A stretch of DNA of 10,809 nt, taken from contig JAPUKX010000081.1 of the NCBI GenBank assembly GCA_027295435.1, forward strand, positions 1 to 10,809, in the 5' to 3' direction. The notes under the pieces are model-generated. The model ran no database searches. It was given only the letters and a program-made list of their open reading frames with translations, and was not told the origin of the DNA. Made by a program: the position numbers and the translations under genes. How positions within the stretch are numbered: the first letter of the stretch is position 1; each line of letters starts with the position of its first letter. This DNA is from Planctomycetota bacterium. GTDB taxonomy: Bacteria > Planctomycetota > Phycisphaerae > Phycisphaerales > SM1A02. This document shows positions 1 to 7,037 of this stretch, piece by piece.

Positions 1-1324
1 CCCAGAAGTTGCCTTGGGGCATCTCGGTGGAGTGCATGATCAGGGCCAGCGCCCCGCGCGGCATCTGACGGGTCTGCGGCGGGTCGAGCTTCACCGGCAA
101 GACCTTTGCAACCTCCGAGTCGATCCACCCCCCGGCTCCGAAGGATTGCGGCCCGCCGAGCATCACCAGCCCGCCGCCCAGATCATGCACATACGCGTGC
201 AGGGTGCGATCGTCTTCGTCGGTGATGGCGTATCTGGGAATGTTGGCAAGGACCACCGCATCGTAGCCGCTGAGGTGTACGGCCCCGCGAGCGAGCGCTT
301 CCGTGCCCTTTATGTCAACGGCGATATCGCTGTCGGTGAGCGCCGCAACCAGGTATTGAGACTCAACGGCCCCGTCGTCAATGATGAGAACCTTGCCTTC
401 GCCGCCGACGAACGTCACAGCCACCGCCCGGTTGTTCATGCTGACGCCGTCGTCGGAAGCGCGATCCGCTTCGAATACCGCATCAAACTGCACCGGCCCC
501 GGCGATTCCAGGCTGATCGTCACCGGGATGACCGTCAACCCCGGCTCCAGGGCGACCGACAACGCATTTCCTTCTTCGGCGCCGTTGAGGTCCAGGTACT
601 GCTCGTTCATCCGCAGGGTGATCCGGCCGGTAGCGCTGCCCTGGCTGCGCAACACCAGCTTGATGTTCGCCGACTGGCCGAGCCGCGCGCGTGCCGGAGC
701 GGCGATGCGCTCGAAGATCACCTCGTTGGTGTGCTCGTACTGAAGCACCAGCACATCGATGCGCACATCGTTGGCTTTGGCAAGCTCGGCGGCGGCCAGC
801 ACCGAGTCCTCGGTTTCGTTGCCGTCCGAGGCCAGCACAATGCGGTTGGCGGTGTCATCGGGCATGATGGCCAGGGCCAGGCGGATCGCGGCGGCAAGAT
901 TCGTCGCATCAAGGTCAGCCGGCTCCTGCACCTCCCCCAGCGCTGAGAACTTATCGGGCATGGCGACAATCGTGGCATCCTTCGCCACCGTGATCACCGC
1001 CAGGCGATCTTCACGATGCGACTTGGCCTCCGTTGCTCGCCGCAGAAAATCAAGGGAACTCCTCTTGAGCGGCAACGGTATCGACTGGCTGCGATCGAGA
1101 ATGACGGTGACGGTGAGCCCTTCGCCGCGCTTCTCCCACACCGGGCGGGCCAGCGCCGCCGTCAGCAGCAGGATCACCACGGCTCGCACCGCGAACGTGA
1201 TATTCGCCTTAGTGCGCGACAATCCACCGATGCTGCGCCTAGCCATCAGGTACACAGGCACAATCAATATCAGCAGCACCAGCCAGCCCGGCCGGTCGAA
1301 CTGAATAGGGAGATCACCGAACAT
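1..1324 (-). CDS. Membrane VWA protein with glutamine-amidotransferase-like domain (C-terminus beyond window)
   Basis: The frame is open from ATG at 1322-1324 to the left edge, giving 441 residues with no stop, so the C-terminus is missing. The N-terminus has two membrane segments (about residues 14-27 and 43-60), the BatA-like layout. A von Willebrand A domain follows with the MIDAS residues in order: DRSQS (D77, S79, S81), T141 in DATN, and D167 in SDGNE. Residues 200-300 look like a beta-rich linker. From about 310 a class I glutamine-amidotransferase-like fold begins (KVLIIDDG, YDAVVLANIP, GGGLVMLGGPQSFGAGGW). No cysteine nucleophile is seen in the visible part, so it is probably not an active amidotransferase. 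Proteins of this build occur in planctomycete Bat/MoxR-type clusters; their function is unsettled, perhaps envelope protein assembly or stress tolerance (inference). The start is backed by AAGAGG eight bases upstream. It lies 89 bp after the permease-NHL gene, probably in the same operon. Confidence 0.85.
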   Translation of the reverse strand, partial: MFGDLPIQFDRPGWLVLLILIVPVYLMARRSIGGLSRTKANITFAVRAVVILLLTAALARPVWEKRGEGLTVTVILDRSQSIPLPLKRSSLDFLRRATEAKSHREDRLAVITVAKDATIVAMPDKFSALGEVQEPADLDATNLAAAIRLALAIMPDDTANRIVLASDGNETEDSVLAAAELAKANDVRIDVLVLQYEHTNEVIFERIAAPARARLGQSANIKLVLRSQGSATGRITLRMNEQYLDLNGAEEGNALSVALEPGLTVIPVTISLESPGPVQFDAVFEADRASDDGVSMNNRAVAVTFVGGEGKVLIIDDGAVESQYLVAALTDSDIAVDIKGTEALARGAVHLSGYDAVVLANIPRYAITDEDDRTLHAYVHDLGGGLVMLGGPQSFGAGGWIDSEVAKVLPVKLDPPQTRQMPRGALALIMHSTEMPQGNFW

Positions 1325-1332
1325 CCGCGGAT

Positions 1333-1338
1333 CCTCTT
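1333..1338 (-). promoter_or_regulatory. Shine-Dalgarno site of the VWA gene
   Basis: On the minus strand AAGAGG lies eight bases before ATG 1324. It is the clearest ribosome-binding site in the window and fixes the start of the VWA gene. Confidence 0.7.
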
Positions 1339-1354
1339 ACGATCCAGTTTAGCC

Positions 1355-1371
1355 GCCGCTCGCCCAGCGGC
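1355..1371 (-). other. Small hairpin in the gap between permease-NHL gene and VWA gene
   Basis: A perfect 6-bp stem, GCCGCT with AGCGGC around a 5-base loop, lies in the 89-bp gap. No T-run follows on the minus strand, so it is not a canonical intrinsic terminator. It could be an mRNA end-stabilising or pausing structure, or chance in GC-rich DNA. I see no convincing promoter in this gap, which supports read-through from the genes upstream. Confidence 0.25.
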
Positions 1372-1413
1372 ACGCGGGTCTGCGAGTGAGCGGCCAAACA
1401 TTGCCGTTGGGGG

Positions 1414-3930
1414 TCAGCGGGGCCGGCGGATCACCTGGACCCGGTTGTTCCCCGAATCGAGGACGAAGATCGCCTCATCGACGCCATCGATCCCCCACGG
1501 ATACTGAAGCTCGCCTTCATCCGTTCCGGCCCGGCCGAACAATCCACGGCATTCACCGGTGGCTGAAAGGTGCTGGATTCGGTTGTTGCCGAACTCACAT
1601 ACCAGCAGCGACCCATCGCCCAGCACCATCACATCATACGGATAGGCCAGCTCGCTCGGCCCGCGACCGGGACCGCCAAGGACTCGCAGCAGCGTACCCT
1701 GCGCATCGCAGACGACAATACGATGGTTGCAGGCGTCGGCGATGTATAGCTCGCTCTTGGACGCGTTGAAGGTCATGGCTTGTGGCCGGTTGAACTGGCC
1801 CCCCTGCGAGCCGAACGAGCCGAACCCAAAGAGAAACTCGCCTTGGGCGGAGAAGACCTGAACGCGGTCGTTGCCTCCGTATTCGGAGACGTAGATGCGC
1901 CCCTGGGGTCCGAAGGCAACGTCGGTGGGATAGATGAACTCGCCCGGTCCCTCACCGTATCGGCCGAACCGCATCAGTTCCCGGCCGTCGGGGTCGTACG
2001 CGATCACCCGGTGGTAATGGGTGTCGGCGACAAAGACCCGGCCGTCGGGGGCGACGTTGAGCCCGGTGGGCTTGCCGTTTTGCCACTGCGGCATGCGCCA
2101 CTGAAGTTGCGGCTCGCCGTGAAAGTCAAACCGTTGCACCCGCGCGGTCTTGTCCACGATATAGATGAGCTGGCGCTGCGGATCGACGGCGATGCCGCGC
2201 GGGTAGTTGAATTGTCCCAGCGAAAGGCCGCCCCGGCCGAACGTCGAGCGCGTTTTGAGCGGCGCAGGTTGATCATCATCACTCGCCTCACAACCGCTCG
2301 CGCTAGTGAACAAGAGCACGCCGACCACTGCCAGGCTCGCCAGGCGAAACCAACGGCGGCGCGACCCCCAAACCGCCACCGTTACGCCTGCCGCCGCCAG
2401 CGCAAGCAGCATGGTGGTGATACTGGCGATGAACACGACATCAGGCCGCTGATAGTGCATTGCATCCAGCACGGCGGTGGCCAGCGGGTCGGACCCCGGC
2501 GGGTGCAGGCTCGCCGTCACCGGAATCTCGCTCACGCAAAGCACGGTCACGATCCCCGCGGTCGCCCCCGCCGCGGCAAGATACCTCGGCCACGACGATC
2601 CAAGCAGCGCCCTCATTGATGCGCCGCCATCGATGAGCCGCAGATCGCGCAACGTGCGCGGTTCGCTCATGGCGATCCAACGTCCCAGCAGCGCCCCGAT
2701 GAAGGCAAACCGAGCCAGATATCCGCCGATCAAGACGATCGGATTCGAGTAGACCAGGTCGTCAAGGCCCGGCCGGTTATACGCTGCTTCAAAGGCTACA
2801 CCGACGATCGTACCGGGGATAATTGCAGTGAAGAGCCATCCGATCGCCTGGAGGTGGGCGAGGTTTCGCAGCCATCGGCGTTGATCCTGCCAGGCCATTG
2901 CGAGTCCAGCGGCGGTCAACGCCCCAAGCCCGCCACTGACCAGGGCCAGGGTCAGCGTCCCACCGAGCGCCCGACCGTAGAGACGAAAGAACGTCTCGAC
3001 GTACAACCAATCCTCGACACGGCTGGCAAAGAGGGCAAGGGGTACCACCACCGACCACGCCCAGATGAGCGCAGTGAGGATCGACGTTGCTGCCGCGCCG
3101 CGCCCCAGACGTACCGCAGGCCGTTGCGGCCGACGCGCCAGGACGAGCCAGATCGCCGTTGCGCCAACCGCGGAGAGAAGCATCGCCGGCAACGCCGCAA
3201 GCAGCATGTCCGTCGCATTGGCTCCACGGGAGCCGATGGCGCGCAGCTCGTTGCCGAACGTCCAGATCCCCGCAAGGTCGAAGCAGGTTGTATTGTCGAA
3301 GGCCAGCAGAAACACGATCAGCGCCCCGAGGCCGAGCCCCGGCGCATCGCTACGCAACCGATCGAGCATGCGCCGAAAGACTCCGGCTCCGTCGAGCTGC
3401 ACCATTTCTGAGTGCTGGGCCGGCGTCGAGGCGGTCCAACCGGCGACGCACCACGCCACCAACGGCCAGGACCAGCACGTCAATCCCATCAAAAGCGTCG
3501 CGTTCTTGAGGAATTGAATGTGCCCCGATGCGACCGCCCAGCGGTACAGATCAGATGTCGGCGGCCACCCTTGATACCACGCATAGAAGACGACGTAGGC
3601 CGGCAGACAGATCGGGGCGAGCATGAGCACCCCGATCGGCAGATAGCCGCGGCCGTGAAGCGCCCGGCCGAGGACGCGCCCCGGCCCCCAGCCCAACACC
3701 ACGGCGCCCACGGCCACTGCGGCGGCCCAGGCGGTGGTGGTCAACAGCAGATCGCTGGGCCGAAGAACCTCAACATCGCTTCGCGGCTCGGTGAACAGGG
3801 CACTGATCAGTGCAACGGCCGGCCAGGCAACCGCGCCGATCCACAGCACCGCCGCAACCGCCGGCAGCGCCCACCCGGTACTAGCATCCCCAATCGCAAG
3901 CAAACGCGATTGGGGTCCTCTACCGCGCAT
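1414..3930 (-). CDS. ABC importer permease (FbpB-like, two permease halves) fused to a six-repeat NHL beta-propeller
   Basis: 838 residues from ATG 3930. The first ~520 are hydrophobic and form a tandem binding-protein-dependent permease of the iron/thiamine (FbpB/ThiP) build. Degenerate EAA-type cytoplasmic loops sit near residues 175-203 (LDGAGVFRRMLDRL) and 425-456 (LRLIDGGASMRALLG). Near 485 is PGSDPLATAVLDAMHYQ, the place where FbpB-type permeases carry a similar tail motif. After the last permease helix comes RRRWFR, a hydrophobic run and SASGC (Cys547), a complete lipoprotein signal peptide. Six NHL repeats then follow, near 569, 620, 662, 710, 758 and 805, with typical YPxxVAxxPxGxIYVxDxxNxRVQ features (for example SGNNRVQVI at the end). 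FbpB-type permeases normally end near 500-550 residues, so the propeller is an addition, predicted outside the cytoplasm. The start is uncertain: ATGs at 3978 and 3936 are also in frame, but AAGAG lies nine bases before 3930. It overlaps the binding-protein gene by 11 bp. Substrate and propeller ligand are unknown. Confidence 0.85.
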   Translation of the reverse strand: MRGRGPQSRLLAIGDASTGWALPAVAAVLWIGAVAWPAVALISALFTEPRSDVEVLRPSDLLLTTTAWAAAVAVGAVVLGWGPGRVLGRALHGRGYLPIGVLMLAPICLPAYVVFYAWYQGWPPTSDLYRWAVASGHIQFLKNATLLMGLTCWSWPLVAWCVAGWTASTPAQHSEMVQLDGAGVFRRMLDRLRSDAPGLGLGALIVFLLAFDNTTCFDLAGIWTFGNELRAIGSRGANATDMLLAALPAMLLSAVGATAIWLVLARRPQRPAVRLGRGAAATSILTALIWAWSVVVPLALFASRVEDWLYVETFFRLYGRALGGTLTLALVSGGLGALTAAGLAMAWQDQRRWLRNLAHLQAIGWLFTAIIPGTIVGVAFEAAYNRPGLDDLVYSNPIVLIGGYLARFAFIGALLGRWIAMSEPRTLRDLRLIDGGASMRALLGSSWPRYLAAAGATAGIVTVLCVSEIPVTASLHPPGSDPLATAVLDAMHYQRPDVVFIASITTMLLALAAAGVTVAVWGSRRRWFRLASLAVVGVLLFTSASGCEASDDDQPAPLKTRSTFGRGGLSLGQFNYPRGIAVDPQRQLIYIVDKTARVQRFDFHGEPQLQWRMPQWQNGKPTGLNVAPDGRVFVADTHYHRVIAYDPDGRELMRFGRYGEGPGEFIYPTDVAFGPQGRIYVSEYGGNDRVQVFSAQGEFLFGFGSFGSQGGQFNRPQAMTFNASKSELYIADACNHRIVVCDAQGTLLRVLGGPGRGPSELAYPYDVMVLGDGSLLVCEFGNNRIQHLSATGECRGLFGRAGTDEGELQYPWGIDGVDEAIFVLDSGNNRVQVIRRPR
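3888..3915 (-). promoter_or_regulatory. Perfect 10-bp inverted repeat at the start of the permease reading frame
   Basis: CCCCAATCGC and GCGATTGGGG are perfectly complementary arms around an 8-base loop. In the minus-strand mRNA the hairpin begins 15 bases after ATG 3930, within the footprint of an initiating ribosome and just past the stop of the binding-protein gene (3920-3922). Hairpins at binding-protein/permease junctions are known to protect the upstream message and lower permease yield (malE-malF is the classic case). That role here is inference. No T-run follows, so it is not a standard terminator. Confidence 0.5.
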
Positions 3931-5056
3931 GCTCATGGGCTCTTGGATTGAGATAGCGCATCGCCTGCTCGACGGCACCGCTCATCACATTCGCAGCTCG
4001 TCGATAGTCGATCTTCAACGGATCAGGGACAGCATACTGCGGATAGTCTTCGGCTAGCTCGCCGCGGACCGGGACGTTGTGCGACACCGACTCGGCGAGC
4101 ATCCGCTCGACGGACTCGGAGAGGAGGAAGTCGATGAGCCTACCGGCGGTGTGCGGATTCGGTCCCGCCTTGACGCGAGCGACGGTGTTGGGAATGAGCA
4201 GCGTGCCGGCGCCGGCTGCACCGGCGATGCCGTGTCGAGGATAGATGAGCTTGACGTCAATCCCGCGAGCCTGTGCGGCCCAGACGTCGTCGGTGTCGGT
4301 GAGGCCCAGATCGGCCTCGCCGGTCGCCACCGCCGCCACCACACCGGCATTTCCGCTGGGCAGCATGCGGATCTCGTTGTCGGCCAGCCCCATCAGAAAC
4401 GCTTCGTAGTACGCGGGTGCGACCAAGCGAGACCAATACGCCTTCATCGCCCCAAGATGGCCGCCGGTCGTGCCGAACCGCGGATCAGCCATCACGATGC
4501 GGCCTTTGAACGGCGGGTCGGTCAGGTCCATCCACGTCTTGGGAAGCTCATCTTCAGCCACGCGATCCGGGGCATAGACGATCACCCTCGCTCTGGCGGC
4601 AAACCCGTACCACCGGCCCTGAGGATCACGGAACTCGCGGGGCCAATCGGCCGTGGCCGGGGAATCATAGGGTTCGAGCACCCCTTCCTCAGCCAGCTTG
4701 ATCGTCATGAACACTTCAGACGACCAGAACACATCAGCTTGGGGGTTGTCGGCCTCGGCGCGAAGACGCCCGACGAGCCCGGTGGTCTTGTTCTGCTCAA
4801 TGTCGCCGACGAAATCGACGCGAATGCCGGTCTGTTGCTCGAACTCGGCGATCACCTGGCGGACGAGGTAATCGTCGGCCGAAACATACAGAACAATGCG
4901 CTGAGTGTCCGACGAGTGTTCGCAACCCGTGGTCAGTACTGCAACCGCCGCCGCCAACGCTCCCGACCACAGGCACAGCTTCACTTCCCGGCGCCGGAAA
5001 GCGACCTGCCACGCACGTTGGAGCAACGTTGAATCAGTCGCCGGACTCGGGTTCAT
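3920..5056 (-). CDS. FbpA-like lipoprotein solute-binding protein of an ABC importer
   Basis: 378 residues. The N-terminus is long and basic (RRREVK at 21-26), followed by a hydrophobic stretch and lipobox LTTGC with Cys45, so the mature protein should be a lipid-anchored receptor outside the inner membrane. The rest matches type 2 periplasmic binding proteins of the iron/thiamine group: IVLYVSADDYLVRQVIAEFE near 54, ADVFWSSE near 107, TWMDLTDPPFKGRIVMADP near 174, NAGVVAAVATGEADLGLTDTDD near 236, and AGTLLIPNTVA near 283. The Tyr-Tyr ferric ligand expected just after the GLxN segment in classical FbpA is absent; that place reads DTDDVWAAQARG. Iron is therefore not supported, and the substrate is left open. 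The start overlaps the coiled-coil gene by 23 bp and the stop overlaps the permease start, implying translational coupling. A shorter start (GTG at V24) is possible; no clear Shine-Dalgarno site precedes ATG 5056. Confidence 0.85.
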   Translation of the reverse strand: MNPSPATDSTLLQRAWQVAFRRREVKLCLWSGALAAAVAVLTTGCEHSSDTQRIVLYVSADDYLVRQVIAEFEQQTGIRVDFVGDIEQNKTTGLVGRLRAEADNPQADVFWSSEVFMTIKLAEEGVLEPYDSPATADWPREFRDPQGRWYGFAARARVIVYAPDRVAEDELPKTWMDLTDPPFKGRIVMADPRFGTTGGHLGAMKAYWSRLVAPAYYEAFLMGLADNEIRMLPSGNAGVVAAVATGEADLGLTDTDDVWAAQARGIDVKLIYPRHGIAGAAGAGTLLIPNTVARVKAGPNPHTAGRLIDFLLSESVERMLAESVSHNVPVRGELAEDYPQYAVPDPLKIDYRRAANVMSGAVEQAMRYLNPRAHEHAR

Positions 5057-6761
5057 CTACGGGTGCGGGCTCAGCAGACTCGTCGCGGCTGTCTTGGACG
5101 ACTTCGACCAGCTTCTTCAGCTCACCGAAGTAGTGCATGTGTGCTTCGTGGTACTTGCGCGGCAACTGCTCATCGTTGAGCGCTTCATCAAAGCCCCGGT
5201 CCACGGCGGCGGCGACCTGGCGCAGTTGGGCCCGGGACTGGCCGACAATCTGCGGCCCGTCGATGAACTGGCGGGCGATGATGTCACCCGGGGTGGTCTT
5301 GGTGGGTGACTGAACGATCTTCTTTCCGAAGGGCGTGGGGGAGATGGGGGCCTGGCCGCCGGCGCCTTGGCCTCGATTGCCAAAGGCTCCGCCGCTGCTT
5401 TGCATCCACTGTTGCAGCGCCATTTGCATGCCCAGACCTTGCCCGAGCCCCTGGGCCTGACCCTGACAGGCGTTGGCCGCTGCCTGTGCCTGCTGAAGCA
5501 TGAGCTGCATCGCTTCGAGCTGGCTGAGTTGGTCGCCCAGGAGTTCGCCGGCCGGCCCGATCTGTCCGCCCATGACTCCCTGCGCCATCTGCCCCAACCC
5601 CCCGCCAAGGCCTTGGCACATGCCAGCCGCCGCCTGCTGCGCCTGAGCCATCTGTTGAAGCCGCTGCTTCTGCTGTTCGTTGAGGTTCGGGTTGTTCTGG
5701 ATCGCCTGCTGAAGAAGCTGCGGATTCTGGGCTAATTGCGGGTCGAGCCCCGCCTGCTTCAGCAGCTCCTCCAGCTCCTGCTGCTGCTGGGCAAGCTGTT
5801 CTAGCTGCTCGGCGAGATCATTGAGCTGCTGGGCGAGTTGGCGCTTCTGCTCGTCATTCAACTCGCCGTTGCGAACCTCGGCCAGGAGCTTCGCCAGGGC
5901 GTTCTGAGCCGCCTGGAAGTCGCCTGCCGCCAGGGCGTCGGCAAGGTCCTTGGCCAGTCCGTCCTGGGGCGATCGCAGTTGCTTGAGCGCCTTTCGGATC
6001 GCCTCAGCGGTCATGCCCTTGGGGCCGTTGATGATCTCATCGAGGCGCTTGTTGAGGTCGGTCAGCTTCTTGATTGCATCACGTTTGACGTCTTGGCGGC
6101 TCTTGAACGCGTCGGGATCGGTGCCTTCCTTGGTCAGCTCGCCGAGCAGATCCGAGAGCTCGTCGCGAAGCTGGGGATTCTCCTCGATGGGCTTGATCAC
6201 GGCCTCGATCGCCTCGTTGCGCTCTCGCCACGTCTGCGCGACGGCCGAGTCCTGCGCGGGATCGTCAGCCGCAAAGAGGTCAAGCGGCTCAACGAACGAC
6301 ACCACGATCGCTAGCAAGATCGCCAGCGGACTGAGCCACCACCGCCGAGGCGACGTGACGGCGAAGCGCCGGCGAACCTCCTCGTGAACCCTGGGCTCGC
6401 GGGCGGCGTGAACCGCGTCTTGGATCGCGGCCCGGGCAAACGCATCCTGACGATCCCGACAGTGCAAGGCGGTGGACAGCTTCTCGCGCAGATCCAGCCG
6501 ATGATCCACCTCGACGGCCACCTGGATGGCGCTGCGCCGAGAAGCAAACCACCACCGGCCGGCGACGATCAACCCCGCCGCAGCCACGGCGGGCATCACC
6601 CATCGCCACGGCAGGAACGTCGCCTCGCCGAGGCGTTCGACCAACAGTAGCACCACCACCGCGAACCCCAACACGACGACCACGAGGTGGGCCCTGCTCA
6701 GCAATGAGCTCAGCTCGAGCCGGCGGGAGGCGATCCTCAATACTGACCTGATCTCGTTCAT
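5034..6761 (-). CDS. Membrane-anchored Q/A-rich coiled-coil protein of planctomycete type
   Basis: 575 residues from ATG 6761. Two membrane segments lie near 25-44 and 54-72, then a charged segment with DHRLDLREKLSTAL (86-99), and a third membrane segment near 140-158. A long heptad-rich region (about 175-375) follows, very rich in Q, L, A and E (QLNDLAEQLEQLAQQQQELE), then a Gly/Gln/Met low-complexity stretch (about 380-475). The conserved-looking C-terminus contains DEQLPRKYHEAHMHYFGELKKL. This resembles large hypothetical membrane proteins in planctomycete Bat/VWA operons and, loosely, the DUF4175 type. No enzyme motif is visible; a scaffold or envelope role is inference. An in-frame ATG at 6836 would add 25 residues, but that extension looks non-coding and has no ribosome site, so the shorter start is preferred. 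It is first in the minus-strand operon and overlaps the binding-protein gene by 23 bp. Confidence 0.8.
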   Translation of the reverse strand: MNEIRSVLRIASRRLELSSLLSRAHLVVVVLGFAVVVLLLVERLGEATFLPWRWVMPAVAAAGLIVAGRWWFASRRSAIQVAVEVDHRLDLREKLSTALHCRDRQDAFARAAIQDAVHAAREPRVHEEVRRRFAVTSPRRWWLSPLAILLAIVVSFVEPLDLFAADDPAQDSAVAQTWRERNEAIEAVIKPIEENPQLRDELSDLLGELTKEGTDPDAFKSRQDVKRDAIKKLTDLNKRLDEIINGPKGMTAEAIRKALKQLRSPQDGLAKDLADALAAGDFQAAQNALAKLLAEVRNGELNDEQKRQLAQQLNDLAEQLEQLAQQQQELEELLKQAGLDPQLAQNPQLLQQAIQNNPNLNEQQKQRLQQMAQAQQAAAGMCQGLGGGLGQMAQGVMGGQIGPAGELLGDQLSQLEAMQLMLQQAQAAANACQGQAQGLGQGLGMQMALQQWMQSSGGAFGNRGQGAGGQAPISPTPFGKKIVQSPTKTTPGDIIARQFIDGPQIVGQSRAQLRQVAAAVDRGFDEALNDEQLPRKYHEAHMHYFGELKKLVEVVQDSRDESAEPAPVDEPESGD

Positions 6762-7037
6762 CTCACATCCGCTCGCCAAGGTGCCAAGCGCTGCGCCCCC
6801 ATATCCCGATTCGGGTTTCCAAGGCCTCCCGATCATCGGTCTGACGCCGCAGGGCTTGTGAGGTTCGCATCATACGCTGCCGATCAAACGGTGGAACCCG
6901 AAGATCCAATCAACCGTCACAGGCCACTGATCCTATCCTTACTTCTACGGCCTGGGCGGCAAAGATGATCTGCCTGTTCGGGAAAGATTCCAGATGTTCG
7001 GGCCTCGTGGCCGGGGGATTATCGCACTGGCGGCTTC
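6762..7037. other. Gene-free stretch between the phosphoesterase gene and the left operon
   Basis: About 276 bp without a credible gene. It must hold the 3' end of the ribF/phosphoesterase transcript and the promoter of the left operon. No strong terminator hairpin with a T-run is visible on either strand. TGTTCGGG occurs twice in this stretch, about 25 bases apart, and is probably chance. Confidence 0.6.
6869..6896 (-). promoter_or_regulatory. Possible sigma-70-like promoter for the left operon
   Basis: On the minus strand TTCCAC (6891-6896) and TATGAT (6869-6874) are separated by 16 bases, about 107 bp before ATG 6761. The -10 is good and the -35 weak. It is the best candidate in the gap, but planctomycete promoters are poorly defined by consensus. 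Confidence 0.25.

Noticed and set aside
14..946. Long plus-strand open frame of 310 codons opposite the VWA gene
   Set aside because: Its product has no recognisable motif and is rich in His/Arg/Gln as expected from antisense of GC-rich coding DNA, while the minus strand encodes an intact VWA domain.
1414..2379. NHL propeller as a separate lipoprotein gene starting at GTG 2379
   Set aside because: The signal peptide would be good, but there is no stop codon for the permease before it and no ribosome site, so a single fused gene is the primary call; kept as an alternative.
1780..2619. Plus-strand open frame of 279 codons opposite the NHL region
   Set aside because: Antisense to well-formed NHL repeats; composition typical of a shadow frame.
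4079..5032. Long plus-strand open frame of 317 codons opposite the binding-protein gene
   Set aside because: Antisense shadow of a clear lipoprotein gene; no domain, no ribosome site.
5720..5850. CTG/CAG-rich stretch as a microsatellite
   Set aside because: It is explained by the Q/L/E-rich coiled coil; the units are not regular at DNA level.
6762..6836. Upstream extension of the coiled-coil protein to ATG 6836
   Set aside because: The extra 25 residues precede a natural-looking start (MNEIRS followed by an amphipathic segment) and have no ribosome site.
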